From Ramlibacter sp. (GTDB taxonomy: Bacteria; Pseudomonadota; Gammaproteobacteria; Burkholderiales; Burkholderiaceae_C), in assembly GCA_021156245.1 (NCBI GenBank), contig JAJNBO010000050.1, forward strand, positions 1 to 10,039: 10,039 nucleotides of DNA, given 5' to 3'. Under the pieces are notes generated by a model. The model was not told where the DNA came from. It was given only the letters and a program-made list of their open reading frames with translations, and ran no database searches. The translations under genes were made by a program, and so were the position numbers. Position 1 is the first letter of the stretch; each line of letters opens with the position of its first letter. Of the stretch, positions 1-7,760 are shown one piece after another.

Positions 1-419
1 GCGCCCTGCGGGATCTGCGCGACGCCGAAAGCGCTGCGGGCATGCGCGCCCTTCTCGCCGAACACCTGGCCGAACAGCTCGCTCGCACCGTTCGTGACCA
101 GGTGCTGCTCGGTGAAGTCGGGCGTGGAGTTCACCAGGCTCATCACCTTGACGATCCGCTTGACCTTGTTCAGGTCGCCCACCGCCGCGTGCAGCGTGCC
201 CATCAGGTCCACGGCGATCGCACGGGCGGCGAGCTTTCCTTCGTCGGTCTGCATGGTCTTGCCGAGCTGGCCGACCCAGGCCTTGCCCTCCTTCTTGGCG
301 ATGTGGCCGGAGAGGTAGACGAGGTTGCCCGTGCGCACGAAAGGCACGTACGCGGCGGCGGGCGTGGCCACCGGGGGCAGGGTGATGTTCAGTTCCTTCA
401 GCTTGTCGTAGACGCTCAT
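1..419 (-). CDS. RidA (YjgF/YER057c/UK114) family protein, C-terminus cut by window edge
   Basis: Reading leftwards from an ATG at 419-417, 139 codons remain open to the window edge. The product begins MSVYDKLKELNITLPP and carries a RidA-like core: VRTGNLVYLSGHIAKKEG (about 28-45), DLMGTLHAAVGDLNKVKRIVK (about 71-91) and HARSAFGVAQIP (126-137). R128 lies where RidA proteins carry the arginine that binds the substrate carboxylate, so deaminase activity is plausible. RidA enzymes hydrolyse reactive enamine/imine intermediates such as 2-aminoacrylate to ketoacids in the cytoplasm. This protein looks like the longer, roughly 150-residue RidA-like subgroup rather than classical RidA (about 128 residues), so its substrate is uncertain and no symbol is given. 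About 10-15 residues are probably missing. It starts 25 bases after the stop of the transglutaminase gene and is likely the fourth gene of the same operon. The start is supported by a strong ribosome binding site. Confidence 0.9.
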   Translation of the reverse strand, partial: MSVYDKLKELNITLPPVATPAAAYVPFVRTGNLVYLSGHIAKKEGKAWVGQLGKTMQTDEGKLAARAIAVDLMGTLHAAVGDLNKVKRIVKVMSLVNSTPDFTEQHLVTNGASELFGQVFGEKGAHARSAFGVAQIPQG

Positions 420-424
420 GGCCG

Positions 425-430
425 CTCCTT
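425..430 (-). promoter_or_regulatory. Ribosome binding site of the RidA-family gene
   Basis: On the minus strand AAGGAG lies 5 bases before the ATG at 419-417. It is the best Shine-Dalgarno match among the minus-strand genes here and fixes the start of the RidA-family gene. Because it sits in the 25-base gap after the transglutaminase stop, the RidA gene can be translated independently of its upstream neighbour. Confidence 0.75.
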
Positions 431-444
431 GGTAGGGGGCCATT

Positions 445-1356
445 CTAGGCAGCAGTCTCCATCGCGGGTGCGGCCGGCTCGGCCGGCGTCACCGTCACCG
501 CGACGCGCAGCCGGTGGTTGGCGCCGCCATGGATGACGCCGCGCATGGGGGACACGTCCGAGTAGTCCCGGCCGATCGCCAGGGTCACGTAGTCCTCGCC
601 CGCCGTGCGGTCGTTGGTGGGATCGAGGTCCAGCCACTCGCCGGGGCCGTCCAGCGACGGCAGGTACACCGCGGCCCAGGCATGCGATGCATCGCTGCCG
701 ACCAGGCGCGCCTGCCCCGCCGGCGGCTCGGTGAGGAGGTAGCCGCTGACGTAGCGCGCCGGCAGGCCCAGGCTGCGCAGGCAGCCGAGCATGACATGCG
801 CCAGGTCCTGGCAGACACCCTTGCGCAGCTCCAGCGCCTCCAGCGCCGGCGTGTTGACGTCCGTCGCGGTGGTCTCGTACTCGAAGTCCTCGTGGATGCG
901 GTGCATCAGTTCGCGCGCGGCGTCCGCAAGTGGCCGGCCGGCCGCGAAACTGGGCAGGGCATAGTCGGTGAACGCCTTGTCGCGCGGAACGTAGGGCGAG
1001 GCAAAGGCGAATTCGCTGGCCGGGTCGTAGTGCGTGCCGCGGTGATAGCGGATGCGTTCCACCACGTCGTCCCACGGCAGGCTGCCGCCGATCTCGCTGG
1101 CCGGCGCGGTGGACACCAGGCTCTCGGCCGTCACGCGCAGCGACTCGTGGCTGAACTGCAGGCTGAAGAAGGTGCGCGTGTTGCCGTAGACGTCCACCGT
1201 CTCGTTCAGGCGGGCCGGCTCCGGATCGATGACGAGGCGGTGGCTCAGGAGCTGCTGGCGTGCCGTGCCGGCCGGCTTGAGATGCACCATGTGCTGCGCC
1301 GTGCGCACGGGCGGCGCATAGCGGTAGGCGGTTTCGTGCAGGACGTGCAGCAGCAT
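445..1356 (-). CDS. Transglutaminase-like family protein (putative cysteine protease, COG1305 type)
   Basis: This 303-residue protein has a bacterial transglutaminase N-terminal beta domain (about 1-85, starting MLLHVLHETAYRYAPPV) and a transglutaminase core (about 145-260). The triad is visible: C182 in RKGVCQDLAHV, H225 in SDASHAWAAVY and D245 in WLDLDPTND. The motif LPARYVSGYL (198-207) is typical of this group. Proteins of this kind are predicted thiol peptidases or amide-forming/cleaving enzymes rather than protein-crosslinking transglutaminases. No signal peptide or membrane segment is visible, so it is probably cytoplasmic. The ATG at 1356-1354 follows the TGA of the ATP-grasp/alpha-E gene with one base between, which suggests translational coupling; only a weak GGGGCG-like site precedes it. 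The C-terminal tail (about 288-303) is Ala/Pro-rich. The fold and family are secure; the substrate is unknown. Confidence 0.92.
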   Translation of the reverse strand: MLLHVLHETAYRYAPPVRTAQHMVHLKPAGTARQQLLSHRLVIDPEPARLNETVDVYGNTRTFFSLQFSHESLRVTAESLVSTAPASEIGGSLPWDDVVERIRYHRGTHYDPASEFAFASPYVPRDKAFTDYALPSFAAGRPLADAARELMHRIHEDFEYETTATDVNTPALEALELRKGVCQDLAHVMLGCLRSLGLPARYVSGYLLTEPPAGQARLVGSDASHAWAAVYLPSLDGPGEWLDLDPTNDRTAGEDYVTLAIGRDYSDVSPMRGVIHGGANHRLRVAVTVTPAEPAAPAMETAA

Positions 1357-1357
1357 G

Positions 1358-3997
1358 TCACGCCCCGACGCTGTAGCGGCCGTCGCCGGAGTGCGCGAAG
1401 TAGCGGGCCGTCAGGTCGTCCGAGAGCCGGTAGGAGGCGTCCACGCACTGCTGCAGCACTTCCAGCAGCGTGGAATGCCTGCCCTGCGGATCGCGTGCGC
1501 ACAGTGCCTCCAGCGTCCAGACCTTCGGATCGGGCACCGGCATCGCCATGATCGGCACCACGCCCTGGCGGGAGCCGGACAGCTTGGCCAGCCGGTTGCG
1601 CAGCGTCTGCGCCACCCAGCCGAGGGACCGCGGGTTGTCCCCGTCCATGACCAGCAGGTCCAGCAGGGCGGGGATGTCGTGCCGCTGCTGGTACTGCGCG
1701 TGGAAGGTGATCGTGCTGTCGAACAGCGCCACCACCGCTGCGAAGCCGCCATCGTCGTACACGGCGCCGGTTTCGAAGGCGCTCGCCAGCGCCTGCGCCA
1801 GGAAGCCCATGCGTTCCAGGTTGCGGCCCGTGGAAAGCAGCCGCCAGCCGTCGTCGCGCGTCATGCGGTCGGTCTGCGCCCCGGTCATGGCCGCCGTGTG
1901 CCCCGACAGGGCCTCCAGCACGCGCAGTGCCTCCCCGGAGGAATAGTCGCCGTCGCTCTCCGCCTCGGCACAGCCGTCCTGGAAGGAGCGCTCCGCATCG
2001 ACGATCAGGTTCCACTGCTCCTGCGACAGGCGCTCGCGCAGGGCCGAGGCCGCCGACCGCACGGCGGCCAGGTTGAAGCCGACGCTGCGGGAGGTGTCGG
2101 TGTTGGCCAGGCCGGCGATGAGCGAGCGTTCGAAGACGCGGCGCGCCTGCGTCGCCGCGGGTACGGCGGGCAGCACGAGCGCGTTCGCCACGGCAACGTC
2201 GGTCAACCAGGCCATCAGCGGCTGCGAGGACTGGTTTTCGCCGTTCATGCTGGCGATCGCCAGGCGCGCCAGCCGCGCCGTGTTCTCGGTGCGCTCCGTG
2301 TACCGCCCCAGCCAGAAGAGGTTTTCCGCGGAGCGGCTGGTGACGGTGCGATTGCGATGCGGCGTGTCGACCGCGGGATGCTCGTGGTGCAGCAGGCTGG
2401 TGCGGTCCACTTCGCCTTCGGTCTGCACCCAGGTGTCGGCGCTGCTGCCGCCCCGCTGCATCGACGCGATCTCGAGTTCGCCACTCGCGATGCGCGTCAG
2501 GCCGCCCGGCAGCACGCGCCAGCCGTCCGCGCCGTCCGAGACGACGAACACGCGCAGCAGGAAGGAATGCGGCAGGATCCGGTCGCCCGAAGGGGCCGTC
2601 CGCCAGGTGGGCATCTGCCCCAGCGGCATGTAGGCCTGCACGGTGTGCTGGTCGGGCTCGCGCATGATGCGGCCGGCCCATTCATCCTGCTGCCGCCGCG
2701 ACAGCGTCTTGCCCAGCACCGCGCCGGCGCCCGCGCCCGCATAGGTGGACTTGATCACGCAGTTGCCCAGTTGGGGCAGCACCGACAGCATGGCGGCGCG
2801 CTCGCCGCACCACCACGTGGGCAGCGCCGGCAGCTTGAGCTCCTCGCCCAGCAGCTTGCGGCTCAGGGCCGGGAGGAAGCCGAGCAGGCCGGTGGATTCG
2901 AGGAAGCCGCTGCCGGGCGCGTTGGCGATCATCACATTGCCGGCGCGCACCGCCTGCAGCAGGCCCGGCACGCCCAGCCGGGAATCGGAGCGCAGCTCCA
3001 GCGGGTCGAGGAACTCGTCGTCCAGGCGCTTGAGCACGCCGTGCACGCGCTCGAGGCCCTTGAGGGTCTTCAGGTACAGGCGTTCCTCGCGCACCGTGAG
3101 GTCGCTGCCTTCCACCAGGGTCAGGCCCAGGTAGCGCGCGAGATAGGCGTGCTCGAAGTAGGTCTCGTTGTACGGTCCCGGCGTGAGCAGCACGATGCGC
3201 GGCTCGTCCGCCGCCGCGGGGCACGCGGCCGTCATGCTCTCCAGCAGCGAGCGGTACGTGGCCGCCAGCCGCTGGACGTTGAGGTCGCGGAAGGCCGATG
3301 GGAACTGGCGCGAGATGATCAACCGGTTTTCCAGCAGGTAGCCCAGGCCGGAGGGCGCTTGCGTGCGTTGCGATACCACCCACCAGGCGCCTTCGGGGTC
3401 CCGCGCCAGGTCGAATGCGGCGATGTGCAGGCGGCGTCCGCCGGCAGGGCGCACGCCGTGCATGGCGCGCAGGTAGCCCGGATGCCCCTGCACCAGCGCG
3501 GGCGGCAACAGGTTGGCCGCCAGCAGCGCCTGCTTGCCGTACACGTCGTCCAGGATGTGCTCGAGCAGCTGCACGCGCTGCAGCGCGCCTGCCTCGATCT
3601 TCTGCCAGCATTTCGCCGTCAGCAGCAGCGGGAACAGGTCCAGCGACCAGGGCCGCTGCGGCCCGCCCTGGTCGGCGTAGACGTTGTAGGTGATGCCGTT
3701 GTCGCGCACCTGCCGCTGCAGGTCTGCCGTGCGGCGGTTCAGGTCCGCAAAGCCGTCGTGTCCCAGGTGCTCGAAGAAGCGCGTCCACGCCTCGGTGGGC
3801 ATGGCATGCGACTCCACCAGCGTGGCCGGCGTGGAGTGGGGGTCCGGCGCCGGCGCGGACACGCCGCCGCGCAGTTCATCGTAGTGGCCGGGAGCGGCGG
3901 GCGGCGCGAGGGCGGCCGCGAGCGCGGCCGGGGTTTCGTCCGACTGGGCGCCGAAGAGCGATTCGTTGGTGGAGTCCACGTCGCCCGATTGTCCCAC
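1358..3997 (-). CDS. Circularly permuted ATP-grasp (COG2308) fused to alpha-E domain (COG2307/DUF403)
   Basis: This 879-residue protein fuses two families that are often separate neighbouring genes. The ATP-grasp half spans about 37-510. It shows GHYDELR (37-43), NGITYNVYADQ (100-110), WQKIEAGALQRVQLLEHILD (131-150), TPGPYNETYFEHAYLARYLG (272-291), LVEGSDLTV (294-302), RAGNVMIANAPGSGFLES (351-368), CVIKSTYAG (413-421) and LPGGLTRIA (496-504). The alpha-E half begins near 554 with SRSAENLFWLGRYTERTENT (554-573) and runs to the end (ARYFAHSGDGRYS). Permuted ATP-grasp proteins are predicted to form amide or peptide bonds using ATP; the alpha-E domain is helical and of unknown role. The start is the first available codon, a GTG four bases after a weak GAGG and soon after an in-frame stop. 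The first 36 residues are low-complexity, so the true start could be slightly downstream, but it must lie before residue 37. It follows the DUF2126 gene by 59 bases. Confidence 0.92.
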   Translation of the reverse strand: MGQSGDVDSTNESLFGAQSDETPAALAAALAPPAAPGHYDELRGGVSAPAPDPHSTPATLVESHAMPTEAWTRFFEHLGHDGFADLNRRTADLQRQVRDNGITYNVYADQGGPQRPWSLDLFPLLLTAKCWQKIEAGALQRVQLLEHILDDVYGKQALLAANLLPPALVQGHPGYLRAMHGVRPAGGRRLHIAAFDLARDPEGAWWVVSQRTQAPSGLGYLLENRLIISRQFPSAFRDLNVQRLAATYRSLLESMTAACPAAADEPRIVLLTPGPYNETYFEHAYLARYLGLTLVEGSDLTVREERLYLKTLKGLERVHGVLKRLDDEFLDPLELRSDSRLGVPGLLQAVRAGNVMIANAPGSGFLESTGLLGFLPALSRKLLGEELKLPALPTWWCGERAAMLSVLPQLGNCVIKSTYAGAGAGAVLGKTLSRRQQDEWAGRIMREPDQHTVQAYMPLGQMPTWRTAPSGDRILPHSFLLRVFVVSDGADGWRVLPGGLTRIASGELEIASMQRGGSSADTWVQTEGEVDRTSLLHHEHPAVDTPHRNRTVTSRSAENLFWLGRYTERTENTARLARLAIASMNGENQSSQPLMAWLTDVAVANALVLPAVPAATQARRVFERSLIAGLANTDTSRSVGFNLAAVRSAASALRERLSQEQWNLIVDAERSFQDGCAEAESDGDYSSGEALRVLEALSGHTAAMTGAQTDRMTRDDGWRLLSTGRNLERMGFLAQALASAFETGAVYDDGGFAAVVALFDSTITFHAQYQQRHDIPALLDLLVMDGDNPRSLGWVAQTLRNRLAKLSGSRQGVVPIMAMPVPDPKVWTLEALCARDPQGRHSTLLEVLQQCVDASYRLSDDLTARYFAHSGDGRYSVGA

Positions 3998-4056
3998 CCG
4001 CCCTCAGCACGGGTCCACGTGCCTGTTGCAGCCCGGCGACGAGGGCATCGGAGCGC

Positions 4057-7000
4057 TCACCCTCCCGCGCGCCGCAGGTCCAGCGTGAACGGGAACTCGC
4101 GGCTGCCGGGCACGTCGATGGTCGCGGGCGGCACCTGCAGCTTGCCGGGCGTGTGCCCCATGCGGAAGAAGCGGGCGAGGCGCCGGCTCTCGGCCTCGTA
4201 CGCATTGACCGGGAAGGTCGTGTAGTTGCGGCCGCCCGGGTGAGCGACGTGGTACTGGCACCCCGCGATGGAATGGTTCATCCACGTGTCCACCAGGTCG
4301 AAAGTCAGCGGGGCATGCACGCCGATGGTGGGATGCAAGGCGGAGGAGGGATTCCATGCGCGGTAGCGCACGCCGGCGACGAACTCACCCGCGGTGCCGG
4401 TGGACTGCATCGGCAGCGCGCGGCCGTTCACGGTGACGACGTAGCGGCTCTGGTTGAGGCCGGTCACCTTGACCTCGATGCGTTCGAGGGACGAGTCGAC
4501 ATAGCGCACGGTCCCGCCCGTCGCGCCTTCCTCGCCCATCACGTGCCAGGGCTCCAGCGCACTGCGCAGCGTGAGCTCCACGCCCATCGCCTGCACTTCG
4601 CCGACCAGCGGGAAACGGAACTCGAAGTGCGGCGCGAACCAGGCGTCGTCGAAGGCGTAGCCCGCCTGGCGCATTTCCGCCAGCACGTCCTGCATGTCCA
4701 TCCAGATGAAGCTGGGCAGCAGCCAGCGGTCGTGCAGCTCCGTGCCCCACCGCGTCACTGGCGCCTGGTAACTCTGCTTCCAGAAGCGCGCCACCAGCGC
4801 CCGCAGCAGCAGCTGCTGCACCACGCTCATGCGCGCGTGCGGCGGCATCTCGAAGGCCCGCAGTTCCAAGAGGCCCAGGCGACCGGTGCTGCTGTCCGGC
4901 GAGTACATCTTGTCGATGCAGAACTCGCTGCGGTGCGTGTTGCCGGTCACGTCCACGAGGATGTTGCGCAGCGTCCGGTCCACCAGCCACGGCGGCATGG
5001 CCTGGCCGTGCACCTTGCGGTTGCGCTCGATCTCCTTGATGGCGATCTCCAGCTCATAGAGCTGGTCGTTGCGCGCTTCGTCCACCCGCGGGGCCTGGCT
5101 GGTCGGGCCGATGAACAGGCCGCTGAACAGGTAACTCAGGCTCGGGTGGTTGTGCCAGTAGAGGAGCAGGCTCGCCAGCAGCTCCGGCCGCCGCAGGAAC
5201 GGCGAGTCGGCCGGCGTCGCGCCGCCCAGCACGAAGTGGTTGCCGCCGCCGGTGCCGGTGTGGCGGCCATCGGTCATGAACTTCTCGGCCGACAGCCGCG
5301 TCTCGAACGCGGCCTCGTACAGGAACTCGGTGTGCTCGACCAGCTCGCGCCAGTCGTGCGCGGGATGGATGTTGACCTCGATCACGCCGGGGTCGGGCGT
5401 CACCTGCAGGATCTTCAGGCGCGGGTCGCGCGGCGGCGGGTAGCCTTCCAGCACGATCCGCACGCCCAGCTCCGTGGCCGTGGCTTCAACGCCGGCGAGC
5501 AGCTCGAGATAGTCCTCGAGATGCGCGAGGGGCGGCATGAAGACGTACAGCACGCCGCTCTTGCCGCCGTGCTCGCGTTCCGCCTTCGGGCCGTTGGCGC
5601 GCTGCGGATCCCGCACTTCGACGCAGAGCGCCGTGCGGGTGATCCAGTGCGCGGACTCGAAGCGATCGGGCTGGCGGACGAAGTCGCGTGGTTCAGGCTG
5701 CGCGTGGCCGGCGCCGACGCCCCCCCGAGCAGTGGCCGCTTCGCCATCGGCGTGGCGACGCTGCTGGAAAGCGCGTGGCGCTTCACCGGCGACACCCGCC
5801 GGGCCTTGCTCGTAGCGCCCGCGCAGCGCGTCGTACGCCGGCAAGGCGCCGGCAGGCGCCATCGGGTCCCGTTCGACGAGGTAGGGGTAGTCCGCCTTGC
5901 CCACCCACGGCAGGCTTTCGAGCGGCAACCGATACCCCATCGGCGAGTCGCCCGGGATCAGGTACATGCGGTCATCGCGGAAGAACCAGGGGCCCGTCGT
6001 CCAGGCCGCTCCACGCAATGCGGGGCTCTTTCCTTCGGCGGGCGCGATCGGCAGGACGTAGCCCACCACCGCATCCAGCTTCTGTTCGAACACCCGCCGC
6101 AGCCGCGTCCGTTCCAGTTCGTCGTCGAGGCGCGTGTCGAAAGGATCGACGTTGACCGGCAACTTGCGCTCGCGCCACAGGTAGTAGAAGACGTCTTCGT
6201 AGCCGGGCTGGATGAAGTTGTCGGTGAGGCCCAGCTTGCCCGCCAGGGTGCGGATGAAGCGGCCCGCATCTTCCGAGGTGTAGTGCGTGGGCTGGCGCTC
6301 GTCCGCGAACAGCCCGGGATCGTTCCAGCACGGCTGGCCATCGGCGCGCCAGCAGACGGACAGCGCCCAGCGCGGAAGCTGCTCGCCGGGATACCACTTG
6401 CCCTGGCCGAAATGCAGGAAGCCGCCCTTGCCGTACTGGTCGCGCAATTTGTGCACGAGCGCAGTGGCGAAGCCGCGCTTGGTCGGCCCGAGCGCATCGG
6501 TGTTCCATTCCGGCGCGTCGCGGTCTTCCACCCCGACGAAGGTCGGCTCGCCGCCCATCGTGAGGCGCACGTCGCCAGCGTGCAATTGCTGGTCCACCGC
6601 GTCCCCCAGCGCCAGCACGTCGCGCCATTGCTCCTCGGTGTAGGGCTTGGTCACGCGCGGCGACTCGTAGATGCGCGTCACCTGCATGTGGTGGCCGAAC
6701 TCCACCTCCGCTTCGTCGATGAGGCCTTCGATCGGCGCCGCGCCCGACGGCTGCGCGGTGCACGCCAGCGGGATGTGGCCCTCGCCGGCGAGCAGGCCCG
6801 ACGTGGGGTCCAGTCCGATCCAGCCGGCGCCCGGCAGGTACACCTCGCACCACGCGTGCAGGTCGGTGAAATCCACTTCCGTGCCGCTGGGGCCGTCGAG
6901 TGCCTTGACGTCGGATTTCAGCTGGATCAGGTAGCCGGAGACGAAGCGCGCGGCCAGGCCGAGGCGGCGCATCAGCTGCACCAGCAGCCAGCCGGAGTCG

Positions 7001-7542
7001 CGGCACGAGCCGCTGGCCAGCTCCAGCGTCTGCTCCGGCGTCTGCACGCCGGGCTCCATGCGGATCAGGTAGCGCACGTCCTGCTGCACCTGCTGGTTCA
7101 GCGCGACGAGGAAGTCGATGGTGGCGCGCGGCGTGCGGTCCACCTTCTGCAGGTACTTCTGCACCAGCGGCGTGAGCGGTTCGCAGGCCAGGTAGGGCGC
7201 CAGTTCCTGGGCGACTTCCGGCGTGTACTCGAAAGGGAACTTGTCGGCGCTCGGCTCCAGGAAGAAGTCGAACGGGTTGTAGACGGCCATCTCGACCACG
7301 AGATCGACCGTCACCTTGAACTCGGTCGTCTTTTCAGGAAAGACGAGCCGCGCCTGGAAGTTCGCGAACGGGTCCTGCTGCCAGTTGATGAAGTGCTTGG
7401 CCGGTTCGACGCGCAGCGAATAGGAGATGACCTTGCTGCGGCAATGCGGGGCGGGCCGCAGCCGCACCGTCTGCGGGCCCAAATTCACCGGTCGGTCGTA
7501 CTTGTAGTGGGTGACGTGGTTCAGCGCGGCATGGATGGACAT
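4057..7542 (-). CDS. Transglutaminase-like protease fused to DUF2126 putative amidoligase (COG4196 type)
   Basis: The 1161-residue product has a transglutaminase N-terminal domain (about 1-90, MSIHAALNHVTHYKYDRPVN) and a transglutaminase core (about 140-262) with C180 in LASGSCRDSGW, H229 in FTDLHAWCEVY and D245 in GWIGLDPTSG. A long DUF2126 region follows (about 290-1130), with TMGGEPTFVG (328-337), GFLHFGQGKWYPGEQLPRWA (374-393), GRHTGTGGGNHFVLGG (759-774), YWHNHPSLSYLFSGLFIGPT (795-814) and LLELRAFEMPPHARMS (891-906). DUF2126 is annotated in domain databases as a putative amidoligase; its reaction has not been shown. A hydrophilic linker at about 571-629 interrupts it. The ATG at 7542-7540 is chosen because the family begins MSIHAAL and AGGA lies nine bases upstream. 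An in-frame start at 7605 would add 21 residues with no family similarity. It is the first gene of the leftward operon and has no signal peptide. The length is typical for this family. Confidence 0.92.
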   Translation of the reverse strand: MSIHAALNHVTHYKYDRPVNLGPQTVRLRPAPHCRSKVISYSLRVEPAKHFINWQQDPFANFQARLVFPEKTTEFKVTVDLVVEMAVYNPFDFFLEPSADKFPFEYTPEVAQELAPYLACEPLTPLVQKYLQKVDRTPRATIDFLVALNQQVQQDVRYLIRMEPGVQTPEQTLELASGSCRDSGWLLVQLMRRLGLAARFVSGYLIQLKSDVKALDGPSGTEVDFTDLHAWCEVYLPGAGWIGLDPTSGLLAGEGHIPLACTAQPSGAAPIEGLIDEAEVEFGHHMQVTRIYESPRVTKPYTEEQWRDVLALGDAVDQQLHAGDVRLTMGGEPTFVGVEDRDAPEWNTDALGPTKRGFATALVHKLRDQYGKGGFLHFGQGKWYPGEQLPRWALSVCWRADGQPCWNDPGLFADERQPTHYTSEDAGRFIRTLAGKLGLTDNFIQPGYEDVFYYLWRERKLPVNVDPFDTRLDDELERTRLRRVFEQKLDAVVGYVLPIAPAEGKSPALRGAAWTTGPWFFRDDRMYLIPGDSPMGYRLPLESLPWVGKADYPYLVERDPMAPAGALPAYDALRGRYEQGPAGVAGEAPRAFQQRRHADGEAATARGGVGAGHAQPEPRDFVRQPDRFESAHWITRTALCVEVRDPQRANGPKAEREHGGKSGVLYVFMPPLAHLEDYLELLAGVEATATELGVRIVLEGYPPPRDPRLKILQVTPDPGVIEVNIHPAHDWRELVEHTEFLYEAAFETRLSAEKFMTDGRHTGTGGGNHFVLGGATPADSPFLRRPELLASLLLYWHNHPSLSYLFSGLFIGPTSQAPRVDEARNDQLYELEIAIKEIERNRKVHGQAMPPWLVDRTLRNILVDVTGNTHRSEFCIDKMYSPDSSTGRLGLLELRAFEMPPHARMSVVQQLLLRALVARFWKQSYQAPVTRWGTELHDRWLLPSFIWMDMQDVLAEMRQAGYAFDDAWFAPHFEFRFPLVGEVQAMGVELTLRSALEPWHVMGEEGATGGTVRYVDSSLERIEVKVTGLNQSRYVVTVNGRALPMQSTGTAGEFVAGVRYRAWNPSSALHPTIGVHAPLTFDLVDTWMNHSIAGCQYHVAHPGGRNYTTFPVNAYEAESRRLARFFRMGHTPGKLQVPPATIDVPGSREFPFTLDLRRAGG

Positions 7543-7551
7543 ATCTCTTGA

Positions 7552-7555
7552 TCCT
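7552..7555 (-). promoter_or_regulatory. Ribosome binding site of the transglutaminase/DUF2126 gene
   Basis: On the minus strand AGGA lies 9 bases before the ATG at 7542-7540, with a second purine stretch (AAGAG) only 2 bases from it. This supports the shorter 1161-residue reading over the upstream in-frame start at 7605. Confidence 0.5.
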
Positions 7556-7635
7556 AGCAACAGGCAGGCCAGATGGGCTGAGGCAAGACCGCCTGTCGCG
7601 CGCACAAAACCGTGCGGCGGCCAGCCGATCGGCGC

Positions 7636-7664
7636 CGCAACTCTGTAACAAACGCGCTGTTGCG
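7636..7664. repeat. Inverted repeat CGCAAC/GTTGCG in the divergent intergenic region
   Basis: CGCAAC at 7636-7641 is the reverse complement of GTTGCG at 7659-7664, with 17 bases between. The right arm can alternatively pair with GCAAC at 7685-7689. Arms of 5-6 bases occur by chance in GC-rich DNA, so this may be an operator, a weak hairpin or nothing. Confidence 0.25.
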
Positions 7665-7700
7665 TCGGGGCTGCTTTCGCGGCGGCAACTGGGTCGTGCC

Positions 7701-7729
7701 GTGAGAAAGTTCCTCACCTTCCTTGTGAG
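7701..7729. repeat. Three alternating GTGAG/CTCAC half-sites at 12-base spacing, possible operator
   Basis: GTGAG (7701-7705), CTCAC (7713-7717) and GTGAG (7725-7729) follow each other with exactly 7 bases between each pair. The centre copy is the inverse of both outer ones, so it can form a palindrome with either side. The right-hand copy overlaps the proposed -35 element of the kinase promoter, which would suit a repressor or activator site. The binding protein cannot be named from the sequence. Confidence 0.4.
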
Positions 7730-7752
7730 CCATGCACCAACTCAGCTAGCAT
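7723..7752 (+). promoter_or_regulatory. Possible sigma-70-type promoter of the kinase operon
   Basis: TTGTGA (7723-7728) and TAGCAT (7747-7752) are separated by 18 bases. Each matches four of six consensus bases (TTGACA and TATAAT). Transcription would begin near 7759-7760, almost on the ATG at 7761, which predicts a leaderless or nearly leaderless mRNA. The absence of a Shine-Dalgarno sequence before that ATG fits this. The match is weak and the call tentative. Confidence 0.35.
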
Positions 7753-7760
7753 GTAACTAA

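Larger units (their letters stand above)
7543..7760. other. Divergent intergenic region between the amidoligase operon and the kinase operon
   Basis: These 218 bases separate two divergent start codons and must contain the control regions of both operons. No convincing gene was seen in them. The region is locally less GC-rich near the kinase start. It contains a perfect 10-base palindrome GCCGATCGGC (7624-7633), an inverted repeat CGCAAC...GTTGCG (7636-7641 and 7659-7664), and the alternating GTGAG/CTCAC sites at 7701-7729. On the leftward strand no -35/-10 pair was convincing, so the promoter of the amidoligase operon is not assigned. Confidence 0.8.

Noticed and set aside
1355..4225. Plus-strand open frame of over 950 codons opposite the ATP-grasp/alpha-E gene
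   Set aside because: Same mirror effect. The opposite strand carries the known family motifs, while this frame shows only biased composition.
4153..7551. Very long plus-strand open frame (over 1100 codons) opposite the transglutaminase/DUF2126 gene
   Set aside because: It is antisense to a gene with many recognisable conserved motifs. Its translation is His/Arg/Ala/Gln-rich with no domain, the usual mirror of a GC-rich coding strand.
7543..7556. Extended -10-like TGCTAGGAT on the minus strand before the DUF2126 gene
   Set aside because: It would put the transcript start about on the ATG and would remove the ribosome binding site that fixes the start. No -35 element accompanies it.
7543..7605. 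Upstream extension of the transglutaminase/DUF2126 protein to a start at 7605
   Set aside because: The extra 21 residues match nothing in the family, whereas the ATG at 7542 gives the typical N-terminus and has AGGA at suitable spacing.
7732..7756. Tiny upstream reading frames before the kinase (ATG at 7732 with five codons; ATG-TAA at 7751)
   Set aside because: They lack ribosome binding sites and would lie upstream of the likely transcript start. Such short frames are expected by chance.
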